A DNA stretch of 13,590 bases from Calditerrivibrio sp. (GCA_020217115.1 JAIWOA010000073.1:1-13590); one strand, 5' to 3'. Numbered from the stretch's first letter, positions 1 through 9,063 are shown. Translations and numbers: made by a program. Notes: a model not told the origin generated them from the letters alone.

Positions 1-1290
1 TATTTTGGTGTTTTGGGTAAAAATGTTGAACCAAACATATCTGAAAAATTAAAAAAGATCTCCTATCTTGAAGAATTCAATATATTTCCTGTCATTGCAA
101 AAGGTGTGACCCAGACAGATGTGACATTTTCCTTTGATGGAAAGAATTATTCCATAAAGCTTAGTGAAAATAGATGGGCATACCCTAATGGAACAAAACA
201 GTACCAACTTGATGATTTCAGGAAGATTATAAATGTTGGTGATTATTTTTTGGTTCAAAAAACTGATTCAGGTTTTATTTTGTCACAGGAACCAAAGGTA
301 GAGGGTTCTTTATTAGCGATAGATCCCCAAACAGGAGCTATTGTGTCCATGGTGGGTGGTTTTGATTATAGAAAGTCATATTTTAATAGAGCTTACCAGT
401 CTAAAAGGCAGGTGGGGAGTTTATTTAAACCATTTGTATATACCGCTGCAATAGATAGTGGTTATAATTCTACAACTATGGTTTATGATGCACCTATCAT
501 GCTTGAAGGGGCTGAAAGTGGAAAGTATTGGTCACCTCAAAATTTTGATAGGCAGTACTATGGATTTACAACTGTAAAAGATGCTTTAACTACATCAAAA
601 AATGTTGTAAGTGTGAAGATTGCAGAGAAGATAGGTATAAAAAAGATAAAAGATTTTGCCATAAATAGATTTGGAATAACATCAGATCTTGCTAATGATC
701 TTTCTATAAGCATAGGTTCTGCCTCAATATCTTTGATGGAGATGGTTTATGCCTATTCTTTGTTTCCAAATATGGGGAAAAACATCAAACCATACCCAAT
801 TGTAAAGGTATTAGATGATAAGGGTAATGTTGTGTATGAGAAGAAACCATCTGAAGGTGAGCAGGCTATAAGGAGTTCTGTTATACATATTATGAATGAG
901 ATGCTTACAAACGTTGTAGAGGATGGAACTGCACAGTCTGCAAAATCTATTCCAAGACTTGTTGCTGGTAAGACTGGTACAACAAATGATTACAAGGATG
1001 CATGGTTTATAGGATATACTCCAGATATAGTAGTGGGAACCTGGGTAGGATTTGATGAATTTATTACAATAGGTAGGGGAGAGACCGGAGGAAGAGCTGC
1101 TTTGCCCATATGGGTCGAGTATATGAAAAAGGTATTGGATAAAGTTCCAAATAATATTTTTCCATCTTCTCCAGATGTTGTTTATTATAAGGTAGATGTA
1201 TCAACCAATAAAAAAATAGAAGATATAACTGATGATTATAAATTTGAACCATTTATAGAAGAACCCAAAGAAAATGATGTGATAAATTGA
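1..1290 (+). CDS. mrcA: Penicillin-binding protein 1A, C-terminal part (OB-like and transpeptidase domains; 5' end outside window)
   Basis: The reading frame is open from base 1, so the start lies upstream and about 429 codons of the 3' part are present. Class A penicillin-binding proteins polymerise and cross-link peptidoglycan at the outer face of the inner membrane. The membrane anchor and glycosyltransferase domain would lie upstream. Counting from codon 13-15, residues about 20-95 look like the OB-like insert of PBP1A. The transpeptidase domain follows, with the nucleophile motif SLFK (Ser136, Lys139), the SKN motif (195-197) and KTGTT (320-324), so all three penicillin-binding motifs are intact. 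The end is an acidic tail without further domains. The stop at 1288-1290 abuts the histidine kinase gene. The family is certain. The choice between the names mrcA and ponA is a matter of convention. Confidence 0.95.
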   Translation, partial: YFGVLGKNVEPNISEKLKKISYLEEFNIFPVIAKGVTQTDVTFSFDGKNYSIKLSENRWAYPNGTKQYQLDDFRKIINVGDYFLVQKTDSGFILSQEPKVEGSLLAIDPQTGAIVSMVGGFDYRKSYFNRAYQSKRQVGSLFKPFVYTAAIDSGYNSTTMVYDAPIMLEGAESGKYWSPQNFDRQYYGFTTVKDALTTSKNVVSVKIAEKIGIKKIKDFAINRFGITSDLANDLSISIGSASISLMEMVYAYSLFPNMGKNIKPYPIVKVLDDKGNVVYEKKPSEGEQAIRSSVIHIMNEMLTNVVEDGTAQSAKSIPRLVAGKTGTTNDYKDAWFIGYTPDIVVGTWVGFDEFITIGRGETGGRAALPIWVEYMKKVLDKVPNNIFPSSPDVVYYKVDVSTNKKIEDITDDYKFEPFIEEPKENDVIN

Positions 1291-1292
1291 TT

Positions 1293-2243
1293 ATGGACAT
1301 TGTTGGTGACCTTGATTTTTTAAGAATTGGGAGATTTATTTTTAACAATGATAAAGTTACTCCACTAAATAATTATGGAGAATTTATTTTCAATCTTATT
1401 GCTATAAATCTGAGGGAAGATCCCAACTCTTTTGTTATTAAAAAAATATCTACCAATAGTAAGGTATTTGAGGTTGGTGGTTATAAGTATGGGTTGTGTG
1501 CCAATGATTCTGAACTATTTATATTGGATCTTACAGATTATTTTAGTGATATAAATAATTTTATAGATCTTATTGCGTTACAGCATGAAATAAAAAATCC
1601 TTTAACTGTTATCGATGGTGCATCTCAAATCCTTAAAAATAGGGATATAGACGAATTTGTATCGAAAAGTGCTGAAATAATACAAAAAGAAAGTGGAAGA
1701 ATAAAAAATATTCTGGATGGTCTTTCTATTCTACATAGAGATTTGATTGTTGAAAAAATATTTTTGAGAAAATTTATTGATGATCTGATTTCATCTATTA
1801 GTTCTATAAATGATTGTGTGGAATTTAGTGTTGATGTTGACCCAGAACTTATTTATATTTATGGAGATTCTGAACATCTTTACCGTTCATTTTTTAATAT
1901 ACTAAAGAATAGCTGTGATGCAATGCCAAATACGAAGATCAGAATTTCTGTTTCTATTGATACCTCCCTAAAAATAAGGTATAAGGGTAGCAATAGCTAT
2001 TCTTACATGTTAAGATTTATTATCAGCGATACATCAGGAGGGATAAAAGATTGTGATATAGATAGAATTTTCAATCCCTTTTTTTCAACAAAGAGCAAGG
2101 GGATCGGACTTGGATTGTTTATTGCCAGGACGATAATAGAAAAACATGGTGGTAGAATATATTTTAACAGTAATTTTGGTGTAGGAACAACATTCTATAT
2201 TTTACTTCCATTAAATCAAGGAGATGGTGTTTGTTATGATTAA
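1293..2243 (+). CDS. Soluble NtrB-like sensor histidine kinase
   Basis: This is a 316-residue two-component sensor kinase, expected to autophosphorylate on histidine and pass phosphate to the regulator encoded next. No membrane segment is visible, so it should be cytosolic. Residues 1-90 form an unassigned, possibly PAS-like input region. The H-box is HEIKNPL with His98. The catalytic domain has an N-box (NILKNSCDA, 202-210), a G1 box (DTSGGI, 246-251), an F-box (about 260-268) and a G2 box (GIGLGL, 270-275). The G1 box has Ser where DxGxG is usual. The overall layout resembles NtrB/AtoS-type kinases that partner sigma-54 activators. The start is uncertain: TTG at 1287 would overlap the upstream gene by four bases (TTGA), while ATG at 1293 lies two bases after its stop. 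I chose the ATG. Neither has a clear ribosome binding site, so translational coupling is likely. The signal sensed cannot be told. Confidence 0.9.
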   Translation: MDIVGDLDFLRIGRFIFNNDKVTPLNNYGEFIFNLIAINLREDPNSFVIKKISTNSKVFEVGGYKYGLCANDSELFILDLTDYFSDINNFIDLIALQHEIKNPLTVIDGASQILKNRDIDEFVSKSAEIIQKESGRIKNILDGLSILHRDLIVEKIFLRKFIDDLISSISSINDCVEFSVDVDPELIYIYGDSEHLYRSFFNILKNSCDAMPNTKIRISVSIDTSLKIRYKGSNSYSYMLRFIISDTSGGIKDCDIDRIFNPFFSTKSKGIGLGLFIARTIIEKHGGRIYFNSNFGVGTTFYILLPLNQGDGVCYD

Positions 2244-3627
2244 TGTACTGGTAGTGGACGATGAGGAAAATATCTTATGGTTACTTAAAGAGGGTATCTC
2301 ATCTAATACAGTGAATGTTTTTACAGCTAATAGTAGTGATTCAGCAATTGCTTATCTCAATAGACAACAGATAGATGTATGCATAGTTGATATTTTTCTT
2401 GAAGATGAGAATGGACTTAATCTAATAGATGAGTGGAGAAAAAGGTATCCAGATACAGATTTTATAGTAATTACAGCCCAAAATACCAGTAGCAATATAA
2501 TTGAAGCTATGAGTATAGGTGCTATAGATTTTTTCCCAAAGCCTTTTAATGTTGAGGAGGTAAAATTAAGGATACTTGATATTGTATCAAAAAAAGAGAA
2601 GAAGATTCATAGCCAGGATAACCTAATATACGATTATCAAACTCTTTCCAGAAAAATGCTTGAAGTATACAAAGTTGTTGGTAAAGTTGCCAGGACAAAT
2701 ATAAATGTTCTCATAACTGGAGAGACAGGTACCGGGAAAGAGATTATTGCTAATATGATACACAATAAAAGCAACAGGAAGGACAAACCTTTTATAGCTG
2801 TAAATGTTGCATCGATACCCCATGATCTGATTGAGAGTGAACTTTTTGGGTATGTGAAAGGTGCTTTTACTGGAGCTGTTTCTGATAAAAGTGGAAAATT
2901 TGAGGAGGCAAATGGGGGAACAATTTTCTTAGATGAAATAGGTGAGATGGAGCTGGGTCTTCAGGCTAAAATTTTGAGGATTTTGCAAGATAGGGAATTG
3001 TTCAGATTGGGATCAAATAAAAAGATCAAATTGAATGTTCGTATCATTGCTGCTACAAATAAAGATCTTGAACAGATGGTAAAAGAAGGTGCTTTTAGAG
3101 AAGATCTTTTTTATAGACTCAATGTAGTTGACATAAAATTGCCACCACTAAGGGAGAGAAGGGAAGATATCCCAATTTTGGTTGAATATTTTCTCAAAAA
3201 ATATGCCCATATAAAGGGTGTTGAAATATCGATATCCGATTTAGTCATGGATATTTTAAAAAAGTATAACTGGCCCGGTAATGTTAGAGAATTGGAAAAC
3301 GTTATTCAATATTCAATTGTACAGTCTTCTCAGGATACTATCACGGTTTACGATCTACCTGAAAGATTCCAGAATCTTGAGTGTAATGTAAATGAGGATT
3401 CGCTAAAGGATAAACTCTATAATCTTTCACTTCAATTGATAGATTCAGCAAATGTCTCAGGGAGTTTTGATGCCTATAACGATTATATGAAGATAGTAGA
3501 AGTTCCTTTAATAATTGCAGCATTATATAAAACTAATGGTAATAAGTCACATGCAGCTAAGATTCTTGGTATAAACAGAAATACATTGAGGAGCAAAATA
3601 AAGGAACTTGGGATAGATGATGAGTAG
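2236..3627 (+). CDS. NtrC-family sigma-54-dependent response regulator
   Basis: This 463-residue regulator has the full NtrC architecture. The receiver domain (1-120) has the acidic pair Asp8/Asp9, phospho-acceptor Asp52, Thr80 and Lys102. The AAA+ domain (about 135-365) has Walker A GETGTGKE (162-169), the sigma-54 contact loop GAFTGA (209-214), Walker B ending in FLDE (231-234), and a FREDLFYRLN arginine-finger region (287-296). WPGNVREL follows at 346-353. The C-terminal Fis-type helix-turn-helix lies at about 432-457. It should bind enhancer-like sites and use ATP to open sigma-54 promoters after phosphorylation by the neighbouring kinase. The in-frame ATG at 2224 sits directly on an AAGGAG sequence (2218-2223), so ATG 2236, 12 bases downstream of that element, is the better start. 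It overlaps the kinase gene by eight bases. The regulon is not visible in this window. Confidence 0.95.
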   Translation: MINVLVVDDEENILWLLKEGISSNTVNVFTANSSDSAIAYLNRQQIDVCIVDIFLEDENGLNLIDEWRKRYPDTDFIVITAQNTSSNIIEAMSIGAIDFFPKPFNVEEVKLRILDIVSKKEKKIHSQDNLIYDYQTLSRKMLEVYKVVGKVARTNINVLITGETGTGKEIIANMIHNKSNRKDKPFIAVNVASIPHDLIESELFGYVKGAFTGAVSDKSGKFEEANGGTIFLDEIGEMELGLQAKILRILQDRELFRLGSNKKIKLNVRIIAATNKDLEQMVKEGAFREDLFYRLNVVDIKLPPLRERREDIPILVEYFLKKYAHIKGVEISISDLVMDILKKYNWPGNVRELENVIQYSIVQSSQDTITVYDLPERFQNLECNVNEDSLKDKLYNLSLQLIDSANVSGSFDAYNDYMKIVEVPLIIAALYKTNGNKSHAAKILGINRNTLRSKIKELGIDDE

Positions 3628-5596
3628 AAAAAAAAGTGGACAAAAAAAAATTTATGTTAAAGCTAAAATATCTGATAAGGTGAAAAATAAAACATCGAAT
3701 AAGGTTAAAGAAGAGCTCATTGGTAGGGTTGATATGTCTTCTGATGGGTACGGTTTTTTTATCCCTGAAGATTCAAAATTAAAGGACATTTTTATTCCTA
3801 AAACAAAATTAAATGGTGCGATGCATAAAGATAGAGTAAAGGTGAAAATCGAGATATATAAAGGAAGAAAAGAGGCCCACGTAATTGAGATTATAGAAAG
3901 GGGATTTAGTAGACTAATAGGTAGAGTAGATAAATCTGATCATTTTTCCTATGTGATACCTTTTGTAAAAAAGTTTGGCTTTGATGTATATATACCTAAA
4001 AAATTTGCTGGAAATCTGAAAGATGATGATGTTGTGATATGTGAAATTACAAAGTTTCCCCAAAAAGGTAAAAATCCAGAGGGGAAGATATTGAGGATTC
4101 TGGGTAATTTGCACGACAAAGGGATAGAAAATGATATTGTACTTGAAAAATATGAAATTAGAAGAAAGTTTCCCATCGAGGTTATTAATGAGGTTAATGA
4201 AAATGTAAAATCTCTTTTTAAAAAAGCTGAAAAAAGAACAGACTTTAGAGATCTTTTTACAGTAACCATTGATGGTGAAACTGCAAGGGATTTTGATGAT
4301 GCAATATCTATAAAGGTTACCGAAAATGGATATATTCTCTACGTGCATATAGCTGATGTTGCCCATTTTGTTAGACATAAGACGAAATTGGATAAGGAGG
4401 CTTATCTCAGGGGGACAAGTGTATATTTTCCAGAATTTGCAATACCTATGCTTCCTGAGGAGCTTTCAAATGATGCTTGTAGTCTGAAACCAAACGTGGA
4501 AAGACTAACCATGACTGTGGAAATTTTCTATAACGAAAAGGGTGAGAGGGTAAAGAGTAATATTTATCAATCTGTTATAAAAAGTAACTATAGGCTAACT
4601 TATAACTATGTGAATGACCTCATAGAGGGTTTGAAAGATTGTGATGATATTGAGCTGAAGAATCTAATAGATAATGGAGTAAGCCTTTTAAAATTGCTTA
4701 TGGATAGAAGAGAAGAGCAGGGGATGATCGATTTTGACCTTGCCGAAGTTGAGTTTATTTTCGACGATAATGGTGATATTATTGACATTAAACCTCTTGA
4801 AAGGAAAATTTCCCATAGGATGATAGAGTTTTTCATGGTAGAGGCAAATGAAGCTGTAGCAGAGTTTTTGGCTGAAAACTATGATAGGGCTGTGTTTAGG
4901 GTTCATGGAGCACCAGATACAGATAAGCTGTTAGATTTTGTATCAACTTTTCATATATATGGGATAGAAACGGGGATTATTGATAATTTTGACTCTAAAG
5001 CTATACAACAATTGTCTAAAATAATAAGTAATTCAAAATTTAGCTATCTTCTAAGTTCAATGCTTGTAAAAACGATGCAAAAAGCTGTTTATTCCCCTGA
5101 TAATATTGGTCATTTTGGTCTATCATCATCATGTTATACCCATTTTACAAGTCCAATAAGGAGATATCCTGATCTTGTGGTGCACAGGCTTATCAAATCT
5201 AAGTTATTTAATTATAATTTCAAAATAGATGACAATTACCTTGAAGAAACTACTTTACATTCATCGAGAATGGAGCAATTGTCAGAGGATGCCGAGAGGG
5301 AAATTCATCTATTTAAGAAGCTAAAATTTATCGAATCCCATGTTGATGAGCAATTTGATGCATTTATTAACAGGTTAAATGGTAATGGGGTATTTGTTTA
5401 CGTTGAGAAATTTTTGATTACAGGTTTTATTTCTATTGAAAATATGCTTGGAGACAACTACAATTATATTGAGTCTCAGAATATTTTTCTGGGTAAAAAA
5501 ACTAAAAAGAGATTAAAATTAGGTGATAAAATTAGAGTTAAGTTATTTAGAGTTAATTATGATTATTTAGAGGCAAGTTTTGTGCTGGATATGTAG
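3617..5596 (+). CDS. rnr: Ribonuclease R (RNB-family 3'-5' exoribonuclease)
   Basis: This processive 3'-5' exoribonuclease degrades structured RNA and releases nucleoside 5'-monophosphates. The 659 residues begin with a lysine-rich stretch (1-33). Two cold-shock-like OB domains follow (about 34-95 and 98-160), then the RNB catalytic domain (about 205-530) and a C-terminal S1 domain (about 575-655). The four metal-binding aspartates are Asp219, Asp225, Asp227 and Asp228 within TIDGETARDFDDA, and the conserved TSPIRRYPD motif is at 511-519. The N-terminal winged helix and the basic C-terminal tail of the longer E. coli protein (813 residues) are absent. Tandem ATGs lie at 3617 and 3620. The second gives an eight-base overlap with the regulator gene and suits the GGGA at 3610-3613, while AAGGA at 3601-3605 suits the first, so the choice is open. 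Confidence 0.95.
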   Translation: MMSRKKSGQKKIYVKAKISDKVKNKTSNKVKEELIGRVDMSSDGYGFFIPEDSKLKDIFIPKTKLNGAMHKDRVKVKIEIYKGRKEAHVIEIIERGFSRLIGRVDKSDHFSYVIPFVKKFGFDVYIPKKFAGNLKDDDVVICEITKFPQKGKNPEGKILRILGNLHDKGIENDIVLEKYEIRRKFPIEVINEVNENVKSLFKKAEKRTDFRDLFTVTIDGETARDFDDAISIKVTENGYILYVHIADVAHFVRHKTKLDKEAYLRGTSVYFPEFAIPMLPEELSNDACSLKPNVERLTMTVEIFYNEKGERVKSNIYQSVIKSNYRLTYNYVNDLIEGLKDCDDIELKNLIDNGVSLLKLLMDRREEQGMIDFDLAEVEFIFDDNGDIIDIKPLERKISHRMIEFFMVEANEAVAEFLAENYDRAVFRVHGAPDTDKLLDFVSTFHIYGIETGIIDNFDSKAIQQLSKIISNSKFSYLLSSMLVKTMQKAVYSPDNIGHFGLSSSCYTHFTSPIRRYPDLVVHRLIKSKLFNYNFKIDDNYLEETTLHSSRMEQLSEDAEREIHLFKKLKFIESHVDEQFDAFINRLNGNGVFVYVEKFLITGFISIENMLGDNYNYIESQNIFLGKKTKKRLKLGDKIRVKLFRVNYDYLEASFVLDM

Positions 5597-5614
5597 ATAA
5601 TATTGGGGGTTTTT

Positions 5615-7111
5615 ATGTTTGAGCTTGTGGAGATGGGAAAAAAAATATCTAAAGATGAATATGAAAAAAAAATATCGGAATTAAGGCAAAGACTATTTTT
5701 TGCACAGCTTGAGGCAAAAAAATTTAAAATCCCTGTGGTAGTCCTTATAGCTGGAATAGATGGTGCAGGGAGGGGTGAAATAATAAACCTTATTACAGAA
5801 TTTATGGATACAAGATATATAAAAACTCACACATTTTGGGCAGAAACTGAAGAGGAGAGGGAGAGACCACCTTTCTGGAGGTATTGGAGATCTTTGGCAT
5901 CAGCAGGGACAACTTCTTTACTCTTTGGTGGTTGGTATGAAAATACTTTTCTGGATCTTGCATATAGAAGAATCGATATAGATAGATTTGACAGAAGAAT
6001 GCAGAGGAGGGTTAGATTTGAGAGGACTCTTTATAATAACGGAACTTATATAGTCAAATTTTGGTTACACCTATCTGAGGATGGTCAAAAACGTAAAGTA
6101 AAAAAGATATTTAAAGAGTATGATGAAGATGTAGCAAAATTTAGAATCAATAAAAATAATGTTAAGCATTACAAAGAGATAGTAGCTGCTGCTGCAAGGT
6201 CAATCAGAGTTACAGATAGAGTTGAAGCTCCATGGGTATTGATAGACTCATATGACTGGAGAAATAGAAACGTAAACGTTATTGAGACTCTGGTAAATCT
6301 ATACGAAGGAGCTGTAAAACGCCAGAAAGATTCTAATGTTCAGGAAAAATGCTTTGTTAATAACGTCAATATATCCTACGATTACCCATCAATTCTTGAT
6401 AATGTTGATCTTTCAGTATCAATAGGGAAAAAAGATTATGAAGAGAAATTGGAAAAACTTCAGTTGAAGCTTTGGAGTCTTACATGGAAAGCTCACCAGA
6501 AAAAAGTTTCTACAATTGTACTTTTTGAGGGTTGGGATGCTGCAGGAAAGGGTGGTTGTATCCGAAGAATAACGAAGGGGATAGATTCAAGACTTTACCA
6601 GGTTATACAAGTTGCTGCACCTACTGATGAGGAAAAGGCACACCATTATCTGTGGAGATTCTGGAGACATGTTCCTCGCTTTGGCTTTGTTACCATATAC
6701 GATAGATCATGGTATGGACGTGTTCTTGTTGAAAGGGTTGAAAATTTTGCTACCCCTGAAGAATGGGGGAGGTCTTATTCTGAAATAAATGATTTTGAAG
6801 AGCAGCTGACTCAGTATGGTAAAATAATTCTTTTCAAATTTTGGTTACATATATCAATGGATGAACAGTTAAAAAGGTTTGAAGAGAGGCAGTCAAATCC
6901 ATTGAAACAGTATAAAATCACTGATGAGGATTGGAGAAATAGGGAAAAATGGGATATTTATAAAAATGCAGTAGATGATATGGTGGCAAAAACCAGTACA
7001 GATATCGCTCCCTGGTATATTATCCCTGCGAATGACAAAAAATACGCCAGAATTGAGGTTTTAGAGAGGATCTGTGATAGTCTGGAGAAACATTTAAAAA
7101 ATTTTGAGTAG
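5615..7111 (+). CDS. pap: Two-domain polyphosphate kinase 2, polyphosphate:AMP phosphotransferase type
   Basis: The 498 residues are a tandem fusion of two PPK2 domains (about 10-240 and 270-498). This is the architecture of polyphosphate:AMP phosphotransferase, which uses polyphosphate to convert AMP to ADP in the cytosol. The C-terminal domain has an intact Walker A-like motif (GWDAAGKGG, 306-314, Lys312) and lid motif YDRSWYGR (362-369), so it is the probable catalytic half. In the N-terminal domain the corresponding loop is GIDGAGRG (47-54) with Arg53 instead of Lys. The lid region reads FGGWYENTF (104-112), which suggests a structural or regulatory half. The start is ATG 5615, preceded by a run of five G at 5605-5609. 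An upstream in-frame TTG at 5603 is less likely. The gene lies 18 bases after rnr and two bases before priA. Substrate choice (AMP rather than GDP or ADP) is inferred from the fusion. Confidence 0.9.
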   Translation: MFELVEMGKKISKDEYEKKISELRQRLFFAQLEAKKFKIPVVVLIAGIDGAGRGEIINLITEFMDTRYIKTHTFWAETEEERERPPFWRYWRSLASAGTTSLLFGGWYENTFLDLAYRRIDIDRFDRRMQRRVRFERTLYNNGTYIVKFWLHLSEDGQKRKVKKIFKEYDEDVAKFRINKNNVKHYKEIVAAAARSIRVTDRVEAPWVLIDSYDWRNRNVNVIETLVNLYEGAVKRQKDSNVQEKCFVNNVNISYDYPSILDNVDLSVSIGKKDYEEKLEKLQLKLWSLTWKAHQKKVSTIVLFEGWDAAGKGGCIRRITKGIDSRLYQVIQVAAPTDEEKAHHYLWRFWRHVPRFGFVTIYDRSWYGRVLVERVENFATPEEWGRSYSEINDFEEQLTQYGKIILFKFWLHISMDEQLKRFEERQSNPLKQYKITDEDWRNREKWDIYKNAVDDMVAKTSTDIAPWYIIPANDKKYARIEVLERICDSLEKHLKNFE

Positions 7112-7113
7112 TT

Positions 7114-9063
7114 ATGTATTTTTATAGGGTAGCTGTTCCAATCCCCTATGTTGAACTTTTAACGTATAAATCTAAGGATCAGATTAATATTGGTTCTCTG
7201 GTTGAAGTGGAAGTAGGGAAAAGGATTGTTAATGGTATAGTCTTTCATTCAGATAATGATTTAGAAGATAATGATTTGAAGTATATTAGAGCTGTTTTGT
7301 CTGATAATGCGATCTTTAACTCCTGTTATATAGATTTTTTAAAAGTTTTGAGCAATTACTACTGTTATCCAATTGGTACAGTCTTATATAAACTTGTTCC
7401 ATTAAAGCTTTTTAAGTCTAATATTTGTGACAAAGCTTCCCAATCCATTGAAAATATTCAATTTCATCTAAATGAAGAACAGTCTGAAGTTTATGATAAA
7501 ATTAAAAGTAAGCTTGGAAGTTTTGGAGTCACTCTATTGTATGGAGTAACTGGTAGTGGCAAAACTGAAGTTTACTGTAAACTAATTAACGATATCTTAG
7601 CTATGGATGGGCAGGTTTTATACATTGTTCCAGAGATAGCATTAACGTCGCAACTTTTCCAGAGATTGAAAAATAGGGTTAGTTCAGAAGTTGCTATATA
7701 CCACAGTAAAATATCCCTGAAGGTAAAGGAGAGGATCTTTAATCTTTTTAATCAAAACAGATTGAAAGTGGTTCTTGGAGCGAGGAGTAGCCTATTTTTA
7801 CCACCATCAAACTTAAAAATGATTGTTGTTGATGAGGAGCATGAAACAAGTTTTAAGCAGGATGATATTCCACATTATCAATTGAGAGATATGGCAGTAT
7901 TGTATGGCAAGATTAACAATATTCCGGTTATACTTGGTTCTGCAACACCATCTATGGAAACTATGAATAACGGAATTAATGGGAAATATGAAATTTTGCG
8001 GTTGACCGGCAGATACCATAGAGGTGATAGGGTTTCGATAAAATTGGTAGATATGAAAGAGGCTGAAAATATCGGAGGGATTATAAGTCAAGAGATATAT
8101 GATGGAATATTTGAAAGGATAAAAAAGAATGAACAGGTTCTATTGCTTGTTAATAAAAAAGGTTATTCAAGATATTTATTGTGTCAAAAATGTAGTGAAA
8201 TTTTAAAATGTCCTAATTGTGATGTAGCTTTAACATACTATAAATCAGAAAATTATGCTAAATGCCATTATTGTAGTTCAATAATTAGATACTTTAAATG
8301 CAATAGATGTGGTAATAACGATTTCTTTCCCGTTGGTTCAGGTTCAGAAAAGGTGTATGAGGTTATAGAAGAACTTTTTAGTAATGAAGTTTTAAGACTG
8401 GATCAAGATGTTGTCACATCTATGAAAAGAGTGGATAATATACTTGAGACATTTGGTAAAAAAGATAAGAAGATACTTGTCGGAACAGGTATTATTGCAA
8501 AAGGGTTAGATTATCCAGATATAACACTTATTGGTGTCATCAATATTGATAATATGTTTGCTTTACCAGATTTTCGCTCAGAAGAGAGAGCTTTTCAAAT
8601 CCTTGTTCAATTTGCGGGGAGAGGGGGAAGATTTGAAAAGGGTTGTGAAATGATTATTCAGACTTACAATATTGATAACCCTGTTTTTGAATATCTAATT
8701 AAAGGGGATTACGATAAATTTTATATAGATTCTTTGAAAAAAAGAAAATTGTTACACTATCCTCCATTTTGCAGACTCGTTAGAGTACTGGTAGATTCTG
8801 CTAATGACACTGATGCTTTTAATATATCGAATCTCATAGCAGAAGAGTTAAAGGGTAGTTTACAGAGGGATGATATTTTGTTGGGACCATCTACTGCTAA
8901 TATAAATAAGATCAAAAACAGGTATAGATATAATTTTTTAATTAAGGTTAACAATTCAAAAAATATACAAAGGTATAAAAAAATTATAGAGCAAAAGTTC
9001 TCAAATATTAAAAAAGGTAACGCATCATTATCTTTTGATGTTGATCCTTACAATTTTATGTAA
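7114..9063 (+). CDS. priA: Primosomal replication restart helicase PriA
   Basis: PriA recognises stalled or repaired forks and reloads the replicative helicase. The 649 residues show an N-terminal 3'-DNA-binding region (about 1-105), Walker A GVTGSGKT (144-151), GARSSLFLP (222-230), the Walker B box DEEH (240-243) and GSATPS (275-280). Four CxxC pairs for two zinc ions are inserted in the helicase (Cys357/360, 366/369, 384/387, 396/399). The motif V and VI regions read GTGIIAKGLDYPD (457-469) and FAGRGGR (500-506). The last part (about 545-649) is the usual C-terminal domain. At 649 residues it is shorter than E. coli PriA (732), mainly in the N-terminal region. ATG 7114 is two bases after the preceding stop and has only a weak GAG upstream, so coupling is likely. 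The gene is followed by a terminator. Confidence 0.96.
   Translation: MYFYRVAVPIPYVELLTYKSKDQINIGSLVEVEVGKRIVNGIVFHSDNDLEDNDLKYIRAVLSDNAIFNSCYIDFLKVLSNYYCYPIGTVLYKLVPLKLFKSNICDKASQSIENIQFHLNEEQSEVYDKIKSKLGSFGVTLLYGVTGSGKTEVYCKLINDILAMDGQVLYIVPEIALTSQLFQRLKNRVSSEVAIYHSKISLKVKERIFNLFNQNRLKVVLGARSSLFLPPSNLKMIVVDEEHETSFKQDDIPHYQLRDMAVLYGKINNIPVILGSATPSMETMNNGINGKYEILRLTGRYHRGDRVSIKLVDMKEAENIGGIISQEIYDGIFERIKKNEQVLLLVNKKGYSRYLLCQKCSEILKCPNCDVALTYYKSENYAKCHYCSSIIRYFKCNRCGNNDFFPVGSGSEKVYEVIEELFSNEVLRLDQDVVTSMKRVDNILETFGKKDKKILVGTGIIAKGLDYPDITLIGVINIDNMFALPDFRSEERAFQILVQFAGRGGRFEKGCEMIIQTYNIDNPVFEYLIKGDYDKFYIDSLKKRKLLHYPPFCRLVRVLVDSANDTDAFNISNLIAEELKGSLQRDDILLGPSTANINKIKNRYRYNFLIKVNNSKNIQRYKKIIEQKFSNIKKGNASLSFDVDPYNFM

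Noticed and set aside
2224..2235. Upstream ATG of the response regulator
   Set aside because: It follows the AAGGAG element with no spacing, and the receiver domain naturally begins at the next ATG (2236).
3914..4378. Antisense open frame of 154 codons inside rnr
   Set aside because: It lies wholly within the certain RNase R gene, encodes a low-complexity string rich in Phe, Ile, Tyr and Lys, and has no recognisable domain or ribosome binding site. It is a shadow of AT-rich coding sequence.
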